11,229 bases of DNA, from assembly GCA_031270515.1 (NCBI GenBank), contig JAISXM010000066.1, positions 1-11,229 on the forward strand, written 5' to 3'. Shown piece by piece: positions 1-7,175 of this stretch. The notes under the pieces were generated by a model. It saw nothing but the letters and a program-made list of their open reading frames with translations. It did no database searches and had not been told where the DNA came from. The position numbers and the translations under genes are program-made. Numbering within the stretch: the first letter of the stretch is position 1; every line of letters begins with the position of its first letter. Source of the stretch: Holosporales bacterium (GTDB lineage Bacteria > Pseudomonadota > Alphaproteobacteria > BNTO01).

Positions 1-35
1 TGTACACTTCCCCATAAGAATGCGTTCGCAACAGT

Positions 36-129
36 TATACATACCCATAAAAACAATTTGATTTTTTATATTCATCGACGCTTTGTGTTACAACGAGCTT
101 CAAATTGTTTGTTATGGGGCCCCGGTATA
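36..129 (-). repeat. Palindromic intergenic repeat, copy A
   Basis: This is the only copy in reverse orientation. Read on the minus strand it runs from GGTATA (124-129) through CCCCATAACAAACAATTTGA and a central GCTCGTTGTAACACAA, to TCAAATTGTTTTTATGGG and a GTATA end near 36. The two ends are inverted repeats of each other (about 20 bp, imperfect), so the RNA or single-stranded DNA could fold into a hairpin. The same layout occurs in copies B, C and D. No open frame is shared between copies, so this is a non-coding repeat. Confidence 0.75.
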
Positions 130-282
130 TATTCAAAGCGATAACATTCGAATCGTTTTTATTGGAATTAACCGCACACGACACTAAAATCCCAGGACAC
201 ACAAATTTTTCACAATAAAAACGTCCAATAGTAAATCATTTCATGTTATACTAACCGCAAAGACAAACGACAATACAGACAC
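121..282. other. Intergenic stretch without a recognised gene
   Basis: Between repeat copies A and B the DNA is AT-rich and I see no gene on either strand. The only candidate element is a possible extended -10 promoter at 244-252. Confidence 0.5.
244..252 (+). promoter_or_regulatory. Candidate extended -10 promoter
   Basis: TGTTATACT reads as TG-n-TATACT, an extended -10 element one base from the TATAAT consensus. No convincing -35 lies 16-18 bp upstream. If active, transcription would start near 259, read through repeat copy B and reach the coiled-coil gene at 691 after a long leader. This is a pattern match only. Confidence 0.3.
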
Positions 283-362
283 AGCCCCCATGGCAAACAA
301 GTTAAAACTCGTTGTCATGCAAGGCTTAGGTGAGGGTAAAAATTCAACTTGTTTTTATGGGC
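283..362 (+). repeat. Palindromic intergenic repeat, copy B
   Basis: Plus-strand copy, somewhat diverged: CCCCCATGGCAAACAAGTT on the left, a centre containing CTCGTTGTCATGCAAGGCTTA, then TTCAACTTGTTTTTATGGG on the right. The G-to-C pair of changes in the arms (AAGTT on the left, AACTT on the right, against AATTT and AAATT in the other copies) keeps the arms complementary, which suggests the stem itself matters. The right-hand GTATAC end is not obvious in this copy. Confidence 0.65.
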
Positions 363-426
363 AAATTGCTCTTATGGGCAGGCAGTACAACTTTACAAGA
401 TCTAGTTTTCGACGAGGATAAAAAAA

Positions 427-690
427 ATGAGCACAAACAAAAATGCAAAAAACATGAAAGAGAAATATTTATCAAAGCAATGCAATTCAAGTTTAAGGTT
501 ACGAAAAGGACAGTGTTCGACATCGAAATCGCCTAGCGAAAAAGCATATATTGTTCTATCTATGCTTGAGTCATTGTTATATCTGCTGCGAACGCGGCCT
601 CAACACAGCAGGAATCAACGATCCCAAGCGACTGCTGTAACAGGTCTATTGGAATCAGTGGTCGGAGGAAAATATAAAAAGGAGGTTTTC
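427..690 (+). other. In-frame open leader before the coiled-coil gene
   Basis: The reading frame of the coiled-coil gene stays open upstream to an ATG at 427, adding 88 codons. That ATG has only a weak GAGG (414-417), and the added residues would place the hydrophobic signal sequence in the interior of the protein. The GTG at 691 has a perfect ribosome binding site directly followed by a signal peptide, so I treat this stretch as untranslated leader. An N-terminally extended form cannot be excluded. Confidence 0.45.
676..685 (+). promoter_or_regulatory. Strong Shine-Dalgarno site deciding the GTG start
   Basis: AAAAAGGAGG ends 5 nt before the GTG at 691. It is the best ribosome binding site in the window and is the reason for preferring GTG 691 over ATG 427. 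Confidence 0.8.
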
Positions 691-2676
691 GTGGCCCGAT
701 GGATATTACTTGGAATGATTGCACTCCCATCAATGTGTAGTGCAAGTAGAAACAGAAGTGATGACGATATTTTGTGGAGTCCTTTCCCCAGAACGGAATC
801 AGCGCGAATAGTGATCGGCAGCTATCCCTTAGACGAAGGTGCAACGCTACCATTAAATAAACAGCAAAAAGCACCTTCTGTAGCTCTATCAAAGAGCGAA
901 TGCAAAAATCGATATGATGAGCAACGAGCAGAGCTCGACTCTGCTTTTTACGCAAGGCGTGCTCGTCCTGAAGAGATCGAGCAATTGTTAAGAGAGGCAA
1001 ACACCGGCCTCGCTCGCGTAATTACGCTGCAAGCCGCACTTCAATCAAAAGCAGATGCTATAAGGAATAAACACAAACAGCGAATTCAAGATGCGTCAGC
1101 TAAAATAAAGCCGACTGAAGCCCTACGTGATCAGCTGTTACAAGAATTGAGAGATATATCTGAACGTTTAGATAAGCTACTGTTGTCACTTGGACAAGCG
1201 ACACGGAACGCCCAGAACGCGGAAACTGCATTAAAAGAAGCAGAGGACAATTGCAAAAGAAACCCTGAAATACGCGACTATAACACATCACAAGCACTAC
1301 AGGCGCCCAGTACGAAAAAAGAAAAAAAAACACAAAAAGCAAGAGCACCAATTGTAACACTATCACTTGATGCTACCGCTCTGCTAGGCTATAGAGATCG
1401 CATCAGTCAGACTAAAAAGGAAGATGACGATCGGGTAAAACAGCTAGAAAAAGCGAAATTCACACTATTAACAGAGCACGCTGAAAGCGTAGATGCATTA
1501 ACAAAAGCACAAAGCACGTATGACACAATGGAGAAACAACTCAAGCAGGATTGCGGCAAAATAAGACGCGAAAAGGGAGAAGAACTACAAAAGCTCCGCA
1601 TAGACCATAGCAGAGAGATTGAAGATCTGAAAACACTACACGATCAATTCAGCAGACAAATAGACCAACTAAAGAAACAAATAACGACGAGCTCGCAACA
1701 AAAACAAGAGCTACGAGGTGAATTGCGCGAAACAAAAGGAATCTATCGAGCTCAGATGCGCAAAATCAGGGAGAACTCCAGAGAAAAAAGGCTCGCCGAA
1801 GCAAGGAGAGTCGCTGAGGCAAGGAGAGTCGCTGAGGCAAGGAGAGTCGCTGAAGAACAAAGGGTTGCCGATAAACTAATGTTCGCTGAACCAAAGTTTG
1901 CGGGACAAGATCAGGTAAGAGAAGAACAAATATTAATTGAAGAACAAAGGCTCGCTGTACAAAATCAGATAAGAGAAAAACAAGAATTAACTGAACAACT
2001 GCAACCCATAACTCAGTTTGTTGACTACCTTTATGAAAAATGGAATATTTGGGAACAAGAGCTATCTACTTTTAAAGAAAGATATGAACGAGAAAAACAA
2101 ACGTTATCAACGGAAATCGAGAATGCGCGACAAAGAGTAAATAGGAAAGAATCTGATTCGAACGTATCAGATGTCAGCGCGGAATTAGACAGATTGTCAA
2201 AGGCTATCGATTCTTTTCGAACAGATCAACAAGGTCACTACTCTAACTATAATAAGAATGCTTCCACTTTCTTCAATGAGTACTTCAATGGATTGGCAAG
2301 TATGAATGAGGATGCTCATTCCTTAGGAAGATTGGCAAGTATGAATGAGTATGCTAATTCTTTAGGAAGAGTGGATATCAGAAAAACACAAGACCTTTAT
2401 GCAGAAGCACAAAAAACGTTTGATCAGGAATACGTCGATAGCCAACAAAATATAAAAGCGTGGCAGGCGGACATACGAAGGTTTATTATGGCGCAGAAGA
2501 AGACGCTTAAAAGCCTAGAAGAAGAACTGAATCAAAAGCTTGAAGCACGTACAGTAGTACCGCCGCACGCAGATTGTGAGGTACAGGCGGATGATGCGGC
2601 GGGTGCATCCAATCCTGCCCCTGAACACACGCGGACGCCCAATCCTGCCCCTGAACACACGGGGACGCCGGATTAA
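691..2676 (+). CDS. Secreted coiled-coil protein of unknown function
   Basis: I do not recognise this gene. From GTG 691 it encodes 661 residues. Residues 1-18 form a short Sec signal peptide (MARWILLGMIALPSMCSA), probably cut after A18; the Cys is not in a lipobox. The rest is strongly charged and rich in Glu, Lys, Gln and Arg with heptad-like spacing over about 80-230 and 250-450, so a long periplasmic, secreted or surface coiled coil is likely. Three in-frame tandem repeats are present: 6-residue ARRVAE-type units near 371-388, two 13-residue LASMNE units at 535-560, and two 10-residue NPAPEHTxTP units just before the stop. No enzymatic motif or later membrane segment was seen. The gene stands alone, with palindromic repeats before and after it. 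Its base composition is visibly more AT-rich than murG. Existence as a gene is well supported; its role is unknown. Confidence 0.8.
   Translation: MARWILLGMIALPSMCSASRNRSDDDILWSPFPRTESARIVIGSYPLDEGATLPLNKQQKAPSVALSKSECKNRYDEQRAELDSAFYARRARPEEIEQLLREANTGLARVITLQAALQSKADAIRNKHKQRIQDASAKIKPTEALRDQLLQELRDISERLDKLLLSLGQATRNAQNAETALKEAEDNCKRNPEIRDYNTSQALQAPSTKKEKKTQKARAPIVTLSLDATALLGYRDRISQTKKEDDDRVKQLEKAKFTLLTEHAESVDALTKAQSTYDTMEKQLKQDCGKIRREKGEELQKLRIDHSREIEDLKTLHDQFSRQIDQLKKQITTSSQQKQELRGELRETKGIYRAQMRKIRENSREKRLAEARRVAEARRVAEARRVAEEQRVADKLMFAEPKFAGQDQVREEQILIEEQRLAVQNQIREKQELTEQLQPITQFVDYLYEKWNIWEQELSTFKERYEREKQTLSTEIENARQRVNRKESDSNVSDVSAELDRLSKAIDSFRTDQQGHYSNYNKNASTFFNEYFNGLASMNEDAHSLGRLASMNEYANSLGRVDIRKTQDLYAEAQKTFDQEYVDSQQNIKAWQADIRRFIMAQKKTLKSLEEELNQKLEARTVVPPHADCEVQADDAAGASNPAPEHTRTPNPAPEHTGTPD
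1801..1854 (+). repeat. 18-bp tandem repeat, three units, in frame
   Basis: Three consecutive 18-bp units (GCAAGGAGAGTCGCTGAG; the last differs by one base) encode ARRVAE. Degenerate half-units flank the array on both sides (RLAE before, EQRVAD after). Near identity of the units points to recent expansion by slippage or unequal recombination. Confidence 0.95.
2293..2370 (+). repeat. 39-bp tandem duplication, in frame
   Basis: Two 39-bp units encode LASMNEDAHSLGR and LASMNEYANSLGR. They differ by a few substitutions, so the duplication is older than the 18-bp array but still clear. Confidence 0.9.
2611..2670 (+). repeat. 30-bp tandem duplication at the C-terminus
   Basis: Two almost identical 30-bp units encode NPAPEHTRTP and NPAPEHTGTP directly before the final Asp codon and TAA. 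This gives a proline-rich tail. Confidence 0.93.
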
Positions 2677-2677
2677 C

Positions 2678-2700
2678 AAAATGCCTCCAACCGCATTTTT
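2678..2700 (+). terminator. Possible terminator after the coiled-coil gene
   Basis: AAAATGC (2678-2684) can pair with GCATTTT (2693-2699) across an 8-nt loop, followed by a short T run. It starts 2 nt after the stop codon. The stem is AT-rich and weak, so this is tentative. Confidence 0.35.
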
Positions 2701-2714
2701 CAATGGAAAAATCT

Positions 2715-2813
2715 GCGTGTATACCGGGTCCCAATAACAAACAATTTGAAGTTCGTTGTATTACAAGGCTTAAGATAGGACAAAAATTCAAATTGTTTTT
2801 ATGGGTAGGTATA
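2715..2813 (+). repeat. Palindromic intergenic repeat, copy C
   Basis: Best-preserved copy. Left arm: GTATACC then ATAACAAACAATTTGAA (2734-2750). Right arm: TTCAAATTGTTTTTATGGG (2787-2805) then AGGTATA. The arms are inverted repeats with one unpaired base. The centre carries TTGTATTACAA, itself a small palindrome. Copy D starts 130 bp further on in the same orientation. Confidence 0.85.
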
Positions 2814-2844
2814 GCCCTTTTTTGCATATCGTTGTAGAATGTAC

Positions 2845-2946
2845 GCGTGTATGTACCGAGTCCCCATAACAAACAAGTTGAGCTTCGTTGTCTTACAAGA
2901 CTTATGCGAGGATAAAAATTCAAATTGTTTTTATGGGCAGGTATAC
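2845..2946 (+). repeat. Palindromic intergenic repeat, copy D
   Basis: It starts with GCGTGTATGTACCGAGTCCCC, continues with ATAACAAACAAGTTGAG, has the centre TTCGTTGTCTTACAAGACTTA, and ends with TTCAAATTGTTTTTATGGG, CAG and GTATAC (2941-2946). It ends 26 bp before the murG start codon, so any murG promoter must lie in, between or before copies C and D. Confidence 0.85.
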
Positions 2947-2972
2947 AGTGTCCCCCATAAAAGGGTTGTCGC

Positions 2973-4127
2973 ATGAACAGTTTGTACGTCCTAGCAGCAG
3001 GAGGAACCGGGGGGCATTTGTTCCCCGCAATGAGTCTGGCGAAGGTGCTGAAATCTCGAGGGCACACTGTCGTCCTTTTTACAGATGAGCGAGCCATTCA
3101 GTGGGTCGACAGCTCATGCGTGGACAAAGTCATCGTCTCCAGGTTCCGCCCATCCCACAGCACGCGCCTGCTAGGCAAGTTTCACAAGCGCGCGCTGGCA
3201 ATTGGCCTGCTGCGCTGTGGAGTGAGGAGCATCTTTTCGTTCATGTGGAAGCGCCCCAACGCAGTGATTGGCTTCGGCGGATATCCATCGGCGCCAACAA
3301 TTCTCGCCGCGCAGCTGTTGAACATTCCGTCGGTGGTGCACGAGTGCAACGCCATCCTCGGGCGAGCAAACGCAATCCTCATGAAAAGAGCGCGCGCCGT
3401 TACGACGGGCTTCCCCACAGTCAGCACGCGCTACACCACAAAAACAGGGCACCGCGCAGTCAAACCCATGGCAATCGCGCACCAACAATTCACAGGAAAC
3501 CCCGTCAGCCCAAAAATCCTGAGGCTGACCAACATTCCGTACTCACTTCCCTCAGACGGGGTTTTCAATATTTTTATAATGGGCGGCAGTCAAGGGGCGA
3601 GTTTGTTCTCTCGCGTGGTCCCTGAGGCAATCAAGCAGTTGGCGGCCAAAGTAAAGGTGCGCGTCATCATGCAAACACGCGACGAAGACATCAGTACATC
3701 AAAATACGTGTACGAACAAGCAAGAATAGAGGCTGTGTTGGCGCCGTTCTTCACAAACATAGACGAAATATTACAGTGGGCGCACATAGTTATATCGCGC
3801 TCCGGAGCACTGAGCCTGGCGGAGATCGCGACCGCGGGCGTGCCGTCGGTGCTGGTGCCATTGGCAAACTCCTTGGATGGGGACCAATTGTACAACGCGA
3901 TGCAATACGAGGAAAATGGTGCGGCGATTGTGGTGCAAGAGCATATGTTTACGACGGCAAAGTTGGTTTCCGTTTTGGATGAATTGTGCCACAGTGGCGA
4001 TGCGTTGATTGGGATAAGTCAGGCCGTGCGGAAAATGTACGTCACAGACGCGGCGGAGCGCCTGGCCATGGCAATCGCGAGTGTCGAAAGAAAAAAGTTG
4101 ACCCGGAATAAAAAAACAAATGCATAA
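2973..4127 (+). CDS. murG: UDP-GlcNAc:lipid I N-acetylglucosaminyltransferase MurG
   Basis: MurG transfers GlcNAc from UDP-GlcNAc to lipid I on the inner face of the cytoplasmic membrane, making lipid II for peptidoglycan. The 384-residue protein is near the usual family length. Visible GT28 signatures are GGTGGH (10-15), IGFGGYPS (99-106), HExNA (123-127), GRANAIL (130-136), TGNP (174-177), MGGSQGAS (203-210) and SGALSLAEIATAGVP (277-291), with the conserved Glu at 284 and DQLYNA at 304-309. Two positions look unusual: HECNA, where the family normally has HEQNA, and DGDQ, where HQ or QQ is common. ATG 2973 has AAGGG (2961-2965) 7 nt upstream. murG is usually in the dcw cluster beside murC and ftsW; here its neighbours are an orphan secreted gene and recO, so the cluster is broken up. 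A cell wall or at least lipid II synthesis is implied. Confidence 0.97.
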   Translation: MNSLYVLAAGGTGGHLFPAMSLAKVLKSRGHTVVLFTDERAIQWVDSSCVDKVIVSRFRPSHSTRLLGKFHKRALAIGLLRCGVRSIFSFMWKRPNAVIGFGGYPSAPTILAAQLLNIPSVVHECNAILGRANAILMKRARAVTTGFPTVSTRYTTKTGHRAVKPMAIAHQQFTGNPVSPKILRLTNIPYSLPSDGVFNIFIMGGSQGASLFSRVVPEAIKQLAAKVKVRVIMQTRDEDISTSKYVYEQARIEAVLAPFFTNIDEILQWAHIVISRSGALSLAEIATAGVPSVLVPLANSLDGDQLYNAMQYEENGAAIVVQEHMFTTAKLVSVLDELCHSGDALIGISQAVRKMYVTDAAERLAMAIASVERKKLTRNKKTNA

Positions 4128-4210
4128 GCGATGCCGAAGTAAAAGAAGCTCGTGCGAGTAGTGTATCGGGCTAAAAATTGCGTCTAAATAAAAAAAGTAA
4201 ATGCATACGA
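4107..4210 (+). repeat. Short direct repeat around the murG stop
   Basis: AATAAAAAAACAAATGCATA, which includes the last murG codons and stop, recurs about 80 bp later as AATAAAAAAAGTAAATGCATA at 4187, with CGA following both. It probably reflects a small duplication at the 3' end of murG; it occupies the murG-recO gap and has no evident function. Confidence 0.4.
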
Positions 4211-4232
4211 TTGTGTCATAGCAAGGAAACAA

Positions 4233-5114
4233 ATGCAGTGGAAAGATAATGCGGTCGTCATAAATTGTGCAAAATTTGGCGAATCGTCCAGCATAGTAAC
4301 CGTGTTGTCGCAAAACCACGGCGTGCACAAAGGGATGCTAAAGCGCGGATATTTTGCGCAGGGGGACCTTGTCGACGCAGTGTGGACCGCCCGCTTAAGC
4401 GAGCAATTGGGGAGCTGGAAACTGGACCAGCAATATTCGTACAGCTCATGCATCATGCGCGACAGAGCTAAATTGCAAACGCTGATCTTCGTTGGACGGC
4501 TATTGTGCGTCGCTCTATCAGAACGGACGCCTTGCCCCGAAATATTTTGGAGGTACGTGCAATTCCTGGACGCATTAGCATCGCCAGGCGCAGGGGGCGC
4601 GTGGGTGACGGGGTACCTGTACTTTGAGCTGTTTCTTTTGACGAAAACTGGATTCGGCTTTGACTTCGGCAAGATAAATCCAGAGGATCCTTATTGCTAT
4701 ATTGACTCGAGGACGGGCACAGTGTTTACTAAGTCTGCTGGGGAGGCGCAGGCATGTGAGCTCCTGCGCTGCCCGTCGTGGCTGGCGGTCGCAATGCAGC
4801 AATATAGGACGCCGCAAATAAACACCAACGGCGCGCAACCAGCATTGGAAAACGACAAAAGACTGACGTCGCAACCTATCGCATTGGAGTCCAACAATGC
4901 AAGACTGACATCGCAACCTATCGCATTGGAGTCCAACAGCGCATGGATGACGTCGCAACCTATCGCATTGGAATCCATGGACAATTTACAAAGGGATAGT
5001 ATTGCGGATTGCTTCAAATTAATCGGCCATTTTTTAGGGGACATGCTTGCGCACGAGTATTCGCTATTGGCGGACAGGGATAAGGTCGTGGACTATATGC
5101 TTTCAAAAATATAG
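4233..5114 (+). CDS. recO: DNA repair protein RecO
   Basis: RecO acts with RecF and RecR to displace SSB and load RecA on gapped DNA, and it anneals complementary strands. The 293-residue protein has the N-terminal OB fold with the typical alphaproteobacterial opening (VVINCAKFGESSSIVTVLSQNHG, about 8-30), the central helical part YLYFELFLLTKTGFGFDF (129-146), the DSRTGTVFTKSAGEA stretch, and the C-terminal helical segment ending in a DRDKVVDYML-type helix. Between them, at residues 210-251, lie three 14-residue repeats (TSQPIALES core) that are not part of normal RecO and probably form a flexible loop. The start is supported by AAGGA (4223-4227), 5 nt before the ATG. It follows murG by 105 nt with no clear terminator, so the two may be co-transcribed. 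It ends in TAG, with a TAA four codons later. Confidence 0.95.
   Translation: MQWKDNAVVINCAKFGESSSIVTVLSQNHGVHKGMLKRGYFAQGDLVDAVWTARLSEQLGSWKLDQQYSYSSCIMRDRAKLQTLIFVGRLLCVALSERTPCPEIFWRYVQFLDALASPGAGGAWVTGYLYFELFLLTKTGFGFDFGKINPEDPYCYIDSRTGTVFTKSAGEAQACELLRCPSWLAVAMQQYRTPQINTNGAQPALENDKRLTSQPIALESNNARLTSQPIALESNSAWMTSQPIALESMDNLQRDSIADCFKLIGHFLGDMLAHEYSLLADRDKVVDYMLSKI
4860..4985 (+). repeat. 42-bp tandem triplication inside recO
   Basis: Three 42-bp units (4860-4901, 4902-4943, 4944-4985) encode RLTSQPIALESNNA, RLTSQPIALESNSA and WMTSQPIALESMDN. They differ by only a few bases. The period is a multiple of three, so the frame is kept. Confidence 0.96.
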
Positions 5115-5135
5115 ACCCAAACACAATAAGAGTTA

Positions 5136-5227
5136 GCAGCAGGAGTTTCGGTGCTGAAGTGGCCCCCACTCAACTAGTTGAATAGGGTCCCGTTTGCACA
5201 CAAAAGCTCCTGTTAGTTAGTTGCTGC
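5136..5227. terminator. Large inverted repeat between convergent genes
   Basis: GCAGCAGGAGTTTCGGTGC (5136-5154) is imperfectly complementary to GCACACAAAAGCTCCTG plus GCTGC (5196-5227). Inside it GGCCCC (5161-5166) faces GGGTCC (5185-5190), around a perfect 12-bp palindrome TCAACTAGTTGA (5170-5181). The structure lies between the ends of recO (+) and the secreted protein gene (-), where a two-way terminator would be expected, but there is no clear T run. It could instead be the remnant of a palindromic element. Confidence 0.45.
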
Positions 5228-5262
5228 ACCTCTAGCACAGCTTCCTCTTCTGGCACCGCTTC

Positions 5263-7143
5263 TTACACCACTTCGGCCCCCCACTCTGGCATAGCGTCTG
5301 GCACCGGCACCTCCCCATGACTCCTCGCGTATGCCTTGTCCAAAATAATTCCTATCGGGCAAACCCGCACAAAAGGCTCTGTCCTTGGAACATTGCTGTC
5401 CACGTACGCAAGCAAATTAGCTATATCATCTAACTGAATTGGGCACCTCGCAGCAATAATGCTGCTTACACGATCAATACTGTCGCCAATGGGTACAACT
5501 GCGCCATCAGGGGAGTGCTTAGCGAAAAGAGCAGAGATCAATGTCTCTGGTGTCAGATCGCGTTCGTCAATCAGCGATTCGTCAACATAATCTATCGCCC
5601 ACTTTATAAGTATGTTTTTATTCTTTTCCCAAAGCCATTTAAACTGCCTGCTGTAGTCAACCTTCAGTAACATCCAGGCATCCTTTAATTCCAAAAAATC
5701 CTCAAGTTTTAGAATTACGCTAATACGACGATCTATATCGTCCACCACTTTTTCCATTTGTTCTTTTGGGAAATTTTGGGAAATCGCGGACTTCAAATCA
5801 TCCATTAAAGAACGAAGACAGCAAAGCGTTGGAACGTAGTACCCCGCGTCATCAGCTTTTGCCACAATTGCAGGATTAATAAACGTAGGAGTGCTAGAAA
5901 AATAAGTCAGCATTCTCTCTCTATTTGCGTCACTTTTTTCTGCCGTTGAAAATAAAACTATAAGATGGCAAATTCGTGCGTTTGTAGCATCTCTGATTTG
6001 CGTGAGTATTGTAGATTTTTGAAAATACAATCGTTCCTCATTATTAAGAAGATTATACCATTTATGCAATCTATACTGCCAGACACGAAGTATACCTTCC
6101 GTATATTCGTACTTCATTGACTCTAGCCAGAACTTTTTTTTCAATGACGGAAACTTTTCGCAAGCATGAATCAACTCCATCGCTTCGGGATAGTGATTCA
6201 AAGCATCCTTGGACCAAATGCGAGGTCGAATCGCACGAACATGATCGATAAAACCGATACTACTAAGTAACACTTCCTGCTCAGGTTGAGACAAATCCAG
6301 CACTCTTAAATCAATTAGGGTACAGATCTCTTTTAGCCTATGCGTATTACATACGTTTTCGATAATGCCCCGCAAAGGTAGGCCACACAGGCATTCAATA
6401 ACGTTCTGCACACGTTTTCCTTCGCTGAGTGCGCGATACACTATCGTGTAAACATGAGGATTCACTGGTCGTCGAAGACTTTGATTTAGCAACACAATGA
6501 GTCGACTTATATGTGACGCATTCAGTGGAATGCTTCCTTTCTTCCACACAGCCTGGATCGCGTTTACATCATTAATATGTCCCGTTGCGATGGCATAATC
6601 CATTTCAAAGCACTCTAACAACTCACATTCATCTTGTGTGGCGGCAGTCAAAGTACAAAGCGTTGACGGCGTTTCGCGAAGGCCCAGGATGTACTCGTGA
6701 AGAGCGGATAAATCATTGCCGTTTGTTTGCCAGCGTGCGTCCCTGAGGAAATTGTCATCCTCTGCATACGCACATCCCCACAACTCGGAGCGTCGTATTG
6801 CCAGAAGAAAATTATAAAGCGGACTTTTATATCGTGGATCATCCTGCGCAAAAATATCGATGACCACCTTTTGGTTCTCAATTCTTATGTGTTTTCGTAT
6901 ATCAGAATCGCGGAAACTCTGCACATCGTCTTGCACCGCGCGAAATACAGGGATCGTCAATTTATTGAGAGCAATGGCTTCCTCTATCAATTTGGGACAA
7001 GGGCAGCCCACTTTATTTCGGACCACAGGCTGCAAGCAGCCGTATGTGACAGCAGCAGCCCCCCCCTCCTTGGCCGCAATGGCCAATTCACTTCCCCCCA
7101 AAAACACCAGCGCTAGCGCGCCGTATAACGCATGTTTAAACAC
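5263..7143 (-). CDS. Large secreted protein of unknown function
   Basis: I do not recognise this family. The 626-residue protein starts at GTG 7143, with GAGG 5 nt upstream on the minus strand. Residues 1-23 form a clear Sec signal peptide (MFKHALYGALALVFLGGSEL then AIA, cut before A24). The mature part begins with a Cys-containing stretch (C36, C47, C49) and continues as a mainly helical, Leu/Ile/Asp-rich chain without further membrane segments, internal repeats or catalytic motifs that I can identify. Cysteines are frequent throughout, which suits a periplasmic or exported protein with disulfides. It stands alone, with its own strong promoter, a spacer palindrome and an upstream iteron array, so it is probably regulated. 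It is more AT-rich than recO and rarA. An exported host-interaction protein is possible but is only a guess. Confidence 0.8.
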   Translation of the reverse strand: MFKHALYGALALVFLGGSELAIAAKEGGAAAVTYGCLQPVVRNKVGCPCPKLIEEAIALNKLTIPVFRAVQDDVQSFRDSDIRKHIRIENQKVVIDIFAQDDPRYKSPLYNFLLAIRRSELWGCAYAEDDNFLRDARWQTNGNDLSALHEYILGLRETPSTLCTLTAATQDECELLECFEMDYAIATGHINDVNAIQAVWKKGSIPLNASHISRLIVLLNQSLRRPVNPHVYTIVYRALSEGKRVQNVIECLCGLPLRGIIENVCNTHRLKEICTLIDLRVLDLSQPEQEVLLSSIGFIDHVRAIRPRIWSKDALNHYPEAMELIHACEKFPSLKKKFWLESMKYEYTEGILRVWQYRLHKWYNLLNNEERLYFQKSTILTQIRDATNARICHLIVLFSTAEKSDANRERMLTYFSSTPTFINPAIVAKADDAGYYVPTLCCLRSLMDDLKSAISQNFPKEQMEKVVDDIDRRISVILKLEDFLELKDAWMLLKVDYSRQFKWLWEKNKNILIKWAIDYVDESLIDERDLTPETLISALFAKHSPDGAVVPIGDSIDRVSSIIAARCPIQLDDIANLLAYVDSNVPRTEPFVRVCPIGIILDKAYARSHGEVPVPDAMPEWGAEVV

Positions 7144-7175
7144 CTACGCCTCACGTACATACATTCACACGGCTA

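Noticed and set aside
290..421. 43-codon frame starting at ATG 290 inside palindromic repeat copy B
   Set aside because: It has no ribosome binding site, most of it is repeat sequence, and the frame is not kept in copies A, C or D.
330..536. 68-codon frame overlapping repeat copy B and the leader
   Set aside because: It is built from the repeat and out-of-frame leader sequence, with no ribosome binding site or recognisable protein features.
721..744. Lipobox in the coiled-coil protein
   Set aside because: The residues before Cys16 are P-S-M; the -1 Met and -3 Pro do not fit the lipobox, so a signal peptidase I site after Ala18 is preferred.
2507..3097. 196-codon minus-strand frame across the repeats before murG
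   Set aside because: It runs antisense through the end of the coiled-coil gene, both palindromic repeats and the murG start; the open frame is best explained by chance.
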